From Deltaproteobacteria bacterium (GTDB lineage: Bacteria; Myxococcota; UBA796; SXON01): DNA of 6,316 nucleotides. Position numbers and translations under genes: made by a program. The DNA lies in assembly GCA_947483545.1 (NCBI GenBank), contig CANKNP010000299.1:1-6316 (forward strand), given 5' to 3'. Of the stretch, positions 1 to 4,869 are shown piece by piece. Below the pieces are notes generated by a model. It did no database searches. It worked only from the letters and a program-made list of their open reading frames with translations, and had not been told where the DNA came from. The stretch's first letter is position 1; each line of letters begins with the position of its first letter.

Positions 1-47
1 CCAGCGAGGAACGAGAGACCGGCGAGGCAGAGCACGAAACGAAGCAT
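1..47 (-). CDS. N-terminus of a secreted protein or lipoprotein, cut by the window edge
   Basis: Only the first 15 codons plus two bases are present. They read MLRFVLCLAGLSFLA, then a GG that must encode Gly. This is a short positive N-terminus followed by a hydrophobic stretch, as in a signal peptide. The Leu-Ala-Gly ending would be a lipobox if the next residue is Cys, but that residue lies outside the window. The ATG at 47..45 is preceded by AAGGAG (58..53) at a spacing of 5 bases, a near-ideal Shine-Dalgarno, and further upstream by an extended -10 promoter. The gene is divergent from the DUF2934 gene at 169. Its function cannot be told. The start is well supported for such a short fragment. 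Confidence 0.6.
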   Translation of the reverse strand, partial: MLRFVLCLAGLSFLA

Positions 48-86
48 AGAAGCTCCTTTGCCCAGGCACAGGCAGGCGGGAGCAGG

Positions 87-95
87 ACTATAGCA
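87..95 (-). promoter_or_regulatory. Extended -10 promoter for the divergent minus-strand gene
   Basis: On the minus strand, TGCTATAGT (95..87) matches the extended -10 consensus TGnTATAAT with one mismatch. It stands out in very GC-rich surroundings. Initiation about 7 bases downstream would give a leader of roughly 30 bases before the ATG at 47, containing the AAGGAG site. No good -35 is seen at 17-18 bases, which extended -10 promoters can tolerate. Confidence 0.45.
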
Positions 96-112
96 CGCGC
101 GGGCCTGGGGGT

Positions 113-130
113 CTTGACCCTGGCTTGACA
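113..130 (+). promoter_or_regulatory. Tandem CTTGAC repeat upstream of the DUF2934 gene
   Basis: CTTGAC occurs at 113-118 and again at 124-129, an 11-bp period of about one helical turn. The second copy contains a perfect -35 hexamer TTGACA (125-130). No acceptable -10 follows at 16-18 bases; the nearest candidate, GATAGC at 145, is only 14 bases away. Tandem half-sites at 11 bp are typical of OmpR/PhoB-type response regulators at activated promoters lacking a good core element. That interpretation is inference. Confidence 0.25.
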
Positions 131-168
131 GCCCCGGTGGAGCGGATAGCCGCCGCGCGGAGGCAGAA

Positions 169-477
169 ATGGCCGCAAGAAAGTCCGAAAAGAAGCCCGC
201 GAAGGTCGACGTTGCCGTTGACTCGTCCACGGAAATGGCGAAGGCGCCGGCGCGAAAGAAGGTCAAGGGGAGCACCGCCGAGGTGGTGGCTGCCGGGGTG
301 GTCGTCGCCGAGGTGGTTGTCGCTGAAGCGATCGCCGCTGCGGAGCCGGTCGCCCCCGCTCCGCCCGATGTGAGCGCCATCCGGGCTCGCGCGTACGAGA
401 TCTCGCAGACGGGCGGCGGATCGCCGATGGACAACTGGCTGCAGGCTGAGCGGGAGTTGTCGGGCGGCAGGGGTTGA
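169..477 (+). CDS. DUF2934-containing small protein with Lys/Ala-rich tail
   Basis: This 102-residue protein has three parts. Residues 1-36 are basic, with KKPAK- and RKK-like clusters resembling histone H1-type tails. Residues 37-66 are a low-complexity Ala/Val/Glu/Pro linker built partly from a repeated AEVV unit. Residues 69-98 match DUF2934: IRARAYE, then a Gly-rich turn, then NWLQAEREL. DUF2934 is short and of unknown function, and often follows a basic Lys/Ala-rich tail. The ATG at 169 has GGAGG (159-163) five bases upstream. The stop at 475-477 sits against the start of the lipoprotein gene, so the two are probably one transcript. Nucleic-acid binding by the basic tail is a guess. The domain call is fairly firm and the function is unknown. 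Confidence 0.75.
   Translation: MAARKSEKKPAKVDVAVDSSTEMAKAPARKKVKGSTAEVVAAGVVVAEVVVAEAIAAAEPVAPAPPDVSAIRARAYEISQTGGGSPMDNWLQAERELSGGRG
277..317 (+). repeat. 11-bp direct repeat, 30-bp period, inside the DUF2934 gene
   Basis: GCCGAGGTGGT occurs at 277-287 and 307-317, exactly 30 bases apart and in frame. It encodes the AEVV units of the Ala/Val-rich linker. It probably arose by a small in-frame duplication within low-complexity coding sequence. Confidence 0.6.
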
Positions 478-479
478 GA

Positions 480-1136
480 ATGCGTGGGCTCGCCCTGCTC
501 GTCCCCCTGGCGCTCTGCGGGTGTGAGGACCGGCTGGTCTACGATGTGGTGGTGAAGCGCGGCATCGCGACGGTCGAGGTCCGGGCCGAGAACATCTGGC
601 GCGATGGGATCGACTGCGACACTGTGGATTCGTGCGCGGGGCTGTTGGAGTCCCAGCGCAAGGAGGCCGTGGTGTCCATCACGGACGCGGGCGGAGTGGT
701 GGCCACGGCCAGCTACGGTGTGCGGGGGAACGAGCTCGATCTCGTCGTGCAGTACGAGATCCCCGTCGCTCGCATGACCGACGACGCCCCCTTCGTGCCT
801 GTCGTCACGCAGCGCCCGAGCGATGTGCGTGCGGGCCGACCGGGCGTGCCGTCGCTCGGGGTCATTCACCTGGACGGTTCGACAACGACGGTGGCGATGA
901 AGGGCCCGGCGCTCCGGATCACGGGCGATCTCATGCACATGCCAGGGGGGGAGGCGCTCGCGAGCGTGGTGAACGTGGACGTTCCCGCCGTGGTGATGGA
1001 CGTGTTGTCTCGCGGGCGGGGGCGGATCGAGGTGGTCGTTCCGACGGTGGACAGCGCAGGCGCGCTGGAGCACCGGGCGACGTGGATCCAGGAGATTCCA
1101 GGCTTGCGGGAGCGGATGCTCGCTGGCGGGGGGTGA
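480..1136 (+). CDS. Lipoprotein of unknown function
   Basis: Read from the ATG at 480, this is a 218-residue lipoprotein. The signal peptide is MRGLALLVPLALCGC, with a lipobox LCGC and lipidated Cys at residue 15, followed by Glu-Asp. AGGGG (469-473) lies six bases before this ATG. An in-frame TTG at 474 would add two residues but leaves no room for a Shine-Dalgarno, so ATG 480 is preferred. The mature part looks beta-rich, with many alternating Val segments, and has a CDTVDSC pair of Cys early on that could form a disulfide. I recognise no domain. It directly follows the DUF2934 gene and precedes tadG by 63 bp in the same direction. A link to the Tad pilus is possible, but a separate promoter may lie between them. 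Confidence 0.75.
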   Translation: MRGLALLVPLALCGCEDRLVYDVVVKRGIATVEVRAENIWRDGIDCDTVDSCAGLLESQRKEAVVSITDAGGVVATASYGVRGNELDLVVQYEIPVARMTDDAPFVPVVTQRPSDVRAGRPGVPSLGVIHLDGSTTTVAMKGPALRITGDLMHMPGGEALASVVNVDVPAVVMDVLSRGRGRIEVVVPTVDSAGALEHRATWIQEIPGLRERMLAGGG

Positions 1137-1166
1137 CGCTGATCCCGGCAGATCCAGCTGGTTTGG

Positions 1167-1195
1167 TTGCCGCCGGTGCTCGCGTGTTGTACAGT
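1167..1195 (+). promoter_or_regulatory. Possible sigma70-type promoter before tadG
   Basis: TTGCCG (1167-1172) and TACAGT (1190-1195) are separated by 17 bases, and each matches four of six consensus positions. Initiation would fall near 1202. The ATG at 1218 would then be reached through GGAG (1205-1208), nine bases upstream of it. This favours 1218 over 1200 as the tadG start. The match is weak and could be chance. Confidence 0.3.
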
Positions 1196-1199
1196 CTGA

Positions 1200-2354
1200 A
1201 TGTCGGAGCGCTCTGCGATGCCCTTTTTGCGCCGTTTGAAATCCCGGCCGCGTCGCCGGGGAGTTTACGCCGTCCTCACGGCGCTGCTCCTGGTCGTGCT
1301 TTGCGGGTTCGTCGCGCTGGCGATTGATCTCGGCTCTGTGCGCCTCGCGGAAGCACAATTGCAGGCTGGGGTGGACGCCGCGGCGATCGCCGGTGCCCAG
1401 AAGCTCGACGGCACCGCCGATGGTCTGACCAGCGCCGCGGAGGCCGCTGTGGCCGTGGCGGCAGCGAACAAGGCCCTCGGAACCTCCATCGAGGTCGCGG
1501 CGGACTCGACGGACAACCCGGTGACGCTGGGCATCTGGGCCGATGGCGCGTTCACGGAGAGCGCGGAAGCCGCGGACGTGAACGCGGTCCGGGTCCGGGC
1601 CTCGCGCCCCTCGATGCTCACGTGGTTCGCGATGATCGGCGGTCAGGGTACCGCCTCGGCGGCGGCGCAGTCCACCGCGATGGTGGAGAGCGGTGGCGCA
1701 TCGGAGGTGCCCTACTACCTGCCCTTCGCGCTCCCGAGCTGCGAGTTTGAGGAGAACGGGCTGTCTGGGATCGAAGACGTGACGTTCGTGCTGAACCCGG
1801 CAGGATCGGACAACACGGGCTGGGGTGCGGTCGGCACGACGGTCAACGCCGCCTGGGCGAAGAGTCAGATCACCGACATGCTGCCCTGCATGCACGAGTT
1901 CTACGATGACGGCGAGGTCGAGTCCGAATGCGACTCGGCTTCTACCGCCGACACGGTGGACCTTGGTAACGGTGTGATGTCTTCCGCCTTTTCGAGCCTG
2001 GCGTCGGCGATGCCCAGCGGTGTCGAGTGGCGAAGCGACTATTGGGGGGCGATCCCGGCCCGCAATTCGAAGAGCGCGATCTCGGCCGCAGACTATGGCA
2101 CCGTCCTCGAAGGGCCAATCCCCGTGTTCTCTGGCACCAGCGCCTACTGCTCGAGCGGTGCTGCGTGGAACGAAGAATTCGAGATCGTAGGGTTCGTCTG
2201 GGGCGTGATCTACGACGTACGCACCAGCGGAGCCGCTTCGTCCAAGAACGTCTGGGTCCGTCTCGACACCACCCACGTGTTCGACGTCGGGACAGCGTCC
2301 GGCGGGGCCGAGTACGGGATCACCGCGCCGGGCACCCCCGCGATCGTGCAGTAG
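1200..2354 (+). CDS. tadG: TadG-like Flp/Tad pilus assembly protein
   Basis: This protein has up to 384 residues. After a basic N-terminus (RRLKSRPRRRG) comes one membrane segment (about 22-45) ending ALAIDLGSVRLAEAQLQ, then a helix with VDAAAIAGAQ. This is the signature of the TadE/TadG-like N-terminal domain (PF13400). Residues 130-162 have the usual TadG pattern of a VRVRA strand, a helix, an IGG turn and an Ala-rich stretch. The remaining 220 residues are predicted to be periplasmic. They carry four Cys (181, 230, 244, 317), an even number suited to two disulfides. The protein is envelope-anchored and belongs to the tight-adherence pilus system; its exact role is unsettled even in model species. 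ATG 1200 has no clear Shine-Dalgarno, while ATG 1218 has GGAG at nine bases, giving 378 residues. A tadE gene follows two bases after the stop. Confidence 0.85.
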   Translation: MSERSAMPFLRRLKSRPRRRGVYAVLTALLLVVLCGFVALAIDLGSVRLAEAQLQAGVDAAAIAGAQKLDGTADGLTSAAEAAVAVAAANKALGTSIEVAADSTDNPVTLGIWADGAFTESAEAADVNAVRVRASRPSMLTWFAMIGGQGTASAAAQSTAMVESGGASEVPYYLPFALPSCEFEENGLSGIEDVTFVLNPAGSDNTGWGAVGTTVNAAWAKSQITDMLPCMHEFYDDGEVESECDSASTADTVDLGNGVMSSAFSSLASAMPSGVEWRSDYWGAIPARNSKSAISAADYGTVLEGPIPVFSGTSAYCSSGAAWNEEFEIVGFVWGVIYDVRTSGAASSKNVWVRLDTTHVFDVGTASGGAEYGITAPGTPAIVQ

Positions 2355-2356
2355 CC

Positions 2357-2755
2357 GTGCGGATCCTGGGCCGTACACGCGCAGGATCGGTGGCGATCGA
2401 GTTCGCGCTTGTGGTCTCTGTGCTCCTGACGCTGGTCGGCGGGGTGTTGTCGTGGGGCTTCGCCATCCAGCGCCACATCGCGTTGATCCACATCTCCCGG
2501 GACGCCGCGCTCACCGGCGCGCGAGCGACCCAAGAGGAGGGTCCGGAGGCTGTCGCGGCCGCCCGGGCCTCGGCAGCGCTGACGACTGCCGGGTTTGATC
2601 CGGACGAGTCCACCATCGCGACCTCCGTGGTCACCCTGAGCAGCGGGTCAGCGCTCACGGTCCGAATCACCGTGCCCACCTTGCAGCTCTTTGCCTCGCT
2701 CGGGATCCCCGACACGCTGAGCGGCACCACCACCGCGCTGCTGGAACACCCATGA
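2357..2755 (+). CDS. tadE: TadE-like pseudopilin (first copy)
   Basis: The protein has 132 residues from a GTG at 2357, two bases after the tadG stop. The start is chosen because it places a short basic leader (MRILGRTRAG) right before the conserved core. Gly10, then Ser, with Glu15-Phe16, makes a prepilin-peptidase site of the G|xxxxEF type, as reported for TadE/TadF pseudopilins. One membrane helix follows (about 17-38), then a QRHIALIHISRDAALTGAR segment typical of TadE-like proteins and a small beta-rich C-terminal domain. No Shine-Dalgarno is evident, so translation is probably coupled to tadG. Its stop overlaps the next start (ATGA). It may be the TadF counterpart, but sequence alone cannot tell TadE from TadF here. 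Confidence 0.82.
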   Translation: MRILGRTRAGSVAIEFALVVSVLLTLVGGVLSWGFAIQRHIALIHISRDAALTGARATQEEGPEAVAAARASAALTTAGFDPDESTIATSVVTLSSGSALTVRITVPTLQLFASLGIPDTLSGTTTALLEHP

Positions 2756-3150
2756 CCCGCACCCGCCGGTCGCGGGAGGGTGCCGCGGCGATCGAGTTCG
2801 CGCTGATCCTGCCCGTGTTCGTCGCCTTGATCTTCGGGCTCATCGACTGGTCCTGGTACATGTTCCAGTGGTTGAACGTGGATATGGCGGTTCAGCAGGG
2901 GGTCCGTGTGGCCGTGGGAGAGGCCACCGACCCAGCGGCCGTAGCTGTGGCCGCCGTCCAAGCGGAGTTGGACCGCTACAACGTGCCGTACCAGACCAGC
3001 GAGGTCACTGCGACGCTGGATGCCGTGACCGGCGGGTTTACGGTCACCGTCGTCGCCGCGGTGGCGTTCGACCCGGTCTTCGGGTTGGTGACGACCCCGA
3101 ATTCGTTGGGGTGCCGGGCGTCTGGGGATTGGTACGGGGACGAAATCTAG
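2752..3150 (+). CDS. tadE: TadE-like pseudopilin (second copy)
   Basis: The protein has 132 residues, the same length as the preceding paralogue. The ATG overlaps the upstream stop as ATGA, indicating translational coupling. The leader MTRTRRSREG is followed by Ala with Glu15-Phe16, again a G|xxxxEF prepilin-peptidase site at the same positions. Next come a membrane helix (about 17-39, ALILPVFVALIFGLIDW) and a WLNVDMAVQQGVRVAV segment typical of TadE. The C-terminal half is a predicted beta domain ending CRASGDWYGDEI. TadE proteins are minor pseudopilins needed for Flp pilus assembly. The cluster order is G-E-E, and no ATPase (TadA), secretin or pilin gene is present here. The gene is followed by hairpins and a convergent gene. 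Confidence 0.85.
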   Translation: MTRTRRSREGAAAIEFALILPVFVALIFGLIDWSWYMFQWLNVDMAVQQGVRVAVGEATDPAAVAVAAVQAELDRYNVPYQTSEVTATLDAVTGGFTVTVVAAVAFDPVFGLVTTPNSLGCRASGDWYGDEI

Positions 3151-3156
3151 CCCCGA

Positions 3157-3172
3157 CGCGGGGGTACCCGCG
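3157..3172 (+). terminator. GC hairpin just after the tad cluster
   Basis: A perfect 6-bp stem CGCGGG / CCCGCG with a GGTA loop starts seven bases after the second tadE stop. No T-run follows, so it is not a canonical intrinsic terminator. It may protect the 3' end of the message or help terminate the tad transcript. Confidence 0.35.
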
Positions 3173-3205
3173 CCGGGGGCCCGCGCGACGTTGAATTCTC
3201 CGGCT

Positions 3206-3255
3206 CCGGGAGCAGCCGCGGCGCCCGCTGCGAGTCTCGCGGGCGGCGCTCCCGG
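3206..3255. terminator. Large inverted repeat between convergent genes
   Basis: CCGGGAGC (3206-3213) pairs perfectly with GCTCCCGG (3248-3255). Inside it, CGCCCGC (3222-3228) pairs with GCGGGCG (3239-3245), leaving an asymmetric internal bulge and a 10-base loop. The long stem lies between the tadE end (3150) and the folE2 end (3274), where a two-way terminator would be expected. There is no clear U-tract on either strand, so the mechanism is uncertain. Confidence 0.4.
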
Positions 3256-3273
3256 TCTATGCCCTGCGGGCTC

Positions 3274-4368
3274 CTAGCCCACCTCCCCCAACAGCCTCGC
3301 GATCAACGCCGGCGGCACGATCCCCGCCCGCAACAGCACCGTCGTGAGGTCGATCCCCACGGCCTCCGCGACCGCCTGGAGCACCGTCTCCGTCAGCCGC
3401 CGCTCATCCGCCTCGACTTTGGACAAGAGGCTGTGGCTCACGCCGATCCGAACCGCCAGCTCGGCTTGCGTCCAGCCGTGCTGAAGGCGCTGGCCTTTGA
3501 GCCACGCGCCGAACGACTCCAGCGTGGCCTCGGACGCGCGCGCCGAAGGCACCGCAACCGCCTTGGGTCGTTCCCAACTGAGCGCCGCAAACGCGGAGTG
3601 ATTGTGAATCGACTCGATGTTCTCGACCTCGACGTGCAGCCAATCGACCCCGGCGGGATGGTCTTGAAGCGCGCGGACGGCGTCCCGCAGCAGGTCCTCC
3701 ACGAACACGGGATGGTCGAACGCGCGCTCGGTGACGTACTTCTCGTCCTCGCGCTTCAGCAGGCTGTAGACCGGCGAGGAGCCGACCGCCTCGACCGCCT
3801 CGACGACGTCCTCGATCCAGAGCATCCCGCGGGAGCGAACCCGGACGCGAACGTAGCCACGCTGGTTGTGCGCGCCGCGGTCGCTCACCGCCTTGGAGCA
3901 AGGGCAGAGCGTGGTGACCGGCACCTCGACGCGAAGCTCAAACCGGAAGTCGTTCCCGGCGCGCTCGGCGTGAAAACCACAGACGTAAGAGGACAGCGAC
4001 TTCGCCCCGCTCACCGGGGCCGACCGGCTCAAAAAGTAGGGGAACACCGCGTCGAGCTGAGCGTGCTCGGCGCCGAGGCGCGCTTGCATGTGCGCGAGCA
4101 GGTCCGGCAGGTTCTTCAGGGAGAGCTCCGATTCGACCTCGGTCAACACCTCCACGAACCGGCTCATGTGCGTGCCCTTCACGTTCGCCGGGAGCGCGAC
4201 GCTCGCGTCGATCTGCGCCACGGTGGGCTGCATGCCCTGTCGGCGGTCCCAGACCGTGATCGGCCAGGACAGCCCCTTGATGCCCACTTTGTCGATGGCG
4301 ATACCGCGCTCATCGGCGTGGCTCGCGTGGTCAGGCAGCTGCTCGCGCAGGGTTCGGCGGGTCGTCAT
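3274..4368 (-). CDS. folE2: GTP cyclohydrolase FolE2 fused to a C-terminal XRE-type HTH domain
   Basis: The 364-residue protein has two parts. Residues 1-263 are a full FolE2 (GTP cyclohydrolase IB), which converts GTP to 7,8-dihydroneopterin triphosphate for folate and queuosine synthesis. Family marks are KGTHMSRF (64-71), TTLCPCSK (152-159) with metal-ligand Cys155, His167 in GAHNQRG, Glu209 in DEKYVTERA, and ENIESIHNHSAF (249-260) with Glu252 and His255. The residue spacing follows the characterised Neisseria enzyme closely, so activity is expected. After a linker (264-285), residues 286-340 form a Cro/CI-type helix-turn-helix: LKGQRLQHGWTQ, helix 2 QAELAVRIG, recognition helix SHSLLSKVEAD. 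A short helical tail ends the protein. FolE2 is usually about 260-310 residues without such a domain. The start ATG 4368..4366 has only a weak AGG upstream. A divergent QueD-family gene lies 51 bp away. Self-regulation is inferred. Confidence 0.92.
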   Translation of the reverse strand: MTTRRTLREQLPDHASHADERGIAIDKVGIKGLSWPITVWDRRQGMQPTVAQIDASVALPANVKGTHMSRFVEVLTEVESELSLKNLPDLLAHMQARLGAEHAQLDAVFPYFLSRSAPVSGAKSLSSYVCGFHAERAGNDFRFELRVEVPVTTLCPCSKAVSDRGAHNQRGYVRVRVRSRGMLWIEDVVEAVEAVGSSPVYSLLKREDEKYVTERAFDHPVFVEDLLRDAVRALQDHPAGVDWLHVEVENIESIHNHSAFAALSWERPKAVAVPSARASEATLESFGAWLKGQRLQHGWTQAELAVRIGVSHSLLSKVEADERRLTETVLQAVAEAVGIDLTTVLLRAGIVPPALIARLLGEVG

Positions 4369-4419
4369 GCCGGCGCCTACCGGTTATCGCCAAGGTTGTC
4401 AACGTGAAGGAGCTGAGAC
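4369..4419. promoter_or_regulatory. Divergent promoter/operator region between folE2-HTH and queD
   Basis: These 51 bp must hold control signals for both genes unless they lie inside coding sequence. The palindrome GTTGTCAAC (4395-4403) overlaps a perfect minus-strand -35, TTGACA (4402..4397). At 17 bases the -10 is only TAGGCG, which would put initiation at or next to the folE2 ATG. GGTTATC (4382-4388) and GGTTGTC (4394-4400) form a near direct repeat at 12 bp. AAGGAG (4407-4412) is the queD ribosome binding site. No convincing queD promoter was found. The palindrome is the best operator candidate for the HTH domain, as inference only. Confidence 0.35.
4407..4412 (+). promoter_or_regulatory. 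Ribosome binding site deciding the TTG start of queD
   Basis: AAGGAG lies seven bases before the TTG at 4420. An in-frame TGA at 4414-4416 excludes any longer reading, and no ATG occurs before Met19, which is part of the conserved AMHR zinc motif. TTG is therefore well supported as the start. Confidence 0.7.
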
Positions 4420-4869
4420 TTGCCAGAATTGGAAAGCACCGTGACCTGTACCCGCCGGCTGGAGTGGGATGCGATGCACCGCATTCCGCGGCATGAATCC
4501 AAATGCGCGGCGTTTCATGGTCATCGTTACGCAGCCGAGCTGACCTGCATCGCGGCGTTGGACGACCTGGGGAGGGTCATCGACTTCGGGGTGGTCAAAG
4601 ACCTCGTCGGCGGTTGGATCGACGCGCACTGGGACCACACCGCGATTTTGCAGGAGGGTGACCCGGACCCGGCGATCGCGCTGCTTGCCGCATCGAACGC
4701 GCGTTACGGTCGGCCCGTGTACTGGATGAGCGCCCCTCCCACAGCCGAGTGCCTCGCCGTCGAGCTGGCCCGCGTCGCCCAGCGGCTGCTAGCCCCGACG
4801 GGCGTGCGGCTGACCCGCGTGCGGATCTGGGAGACCCCGAACGGCAGCGCCGAGTGGGTGTTGGCGTGA
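4420..4869 (+). CDS. queD: 6-pyruvoyl-tetrahydropterin synthase / QueD family protein
   Basis: The 149-residue enzyme acts on dihydroneopterin triphosphate, the FolE2 product. QueD members make 6-carboxy-tetrahydropterin, the next intermediate toward queuosine. All expected residues are present: zinc ligands His20 (AMHR) and His33/His35 (FHGH), catalytic Cys29 (KCAAFHGH), VIDFGVVKDL (53-62), the Asp72-His73 pair (WDH) and Glu138 near the C-terminus. At 149 residues it is longer than E. coli QueD (about 120), the extra lying around residues 78-105. The start is TTG at 4420: AAGGAG lies seven bases upstream and an in-frame stop at 4414 excludes earlier starts. A GTG at 4441 is a poorer alternative. 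The stop overlaps the next GTG start. A tetrahydrobiopterin-type or other PTPS activity cannot be excluded. Confidence 0.88.
   Translation: MPELESTVTCTRRLEWDAMHRIPRHESKCAAFHGHRYAAELTCIAALDDLGRVIDFGVVKDLVGGWIDAHWDHTAILQEGDPDPAIALLAASNARYGRPVYWMSAPPTAECLAVELARVAQRLLAPTGVRLTRVRIWETPNGSAEWVLA

Noticed and set aside
125..150. Standard sigma70 promoter TTGACA plus GATAGC
   Set aside because: The spacer is only 14 bases and the -10 is poor. It is reported only as a possible activator-dependent element.
2027..2356. Upstream extension of the first tadE frame into tadG
   Set aside because: The extension is Arg-rich and lies entirely inside tadG in another frame. The GTG at 2357 gives the normal short pseudopilin leader.
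3174..3183. CGGG/CCCG hairpin
   Set aside because: The loop would be two bases, too small to form in this register.
3259..4407. Long plus-strand open frame opposite folE2
   Set aside because: It is the antisense shadow of the FolE2-HTH gene in GC-rich DNA. Its product is Arg/His/Leu-rich with no domain, while the minus strand encodes clear FolE2 motifs.
4749..4865. Upstream extension of the J-domain protein into queD
   Set aside because: The extra residues are Arg/Pro-rich shadow of queD, and the DjlA-like N-terminus begins exactly at GTG 4866.
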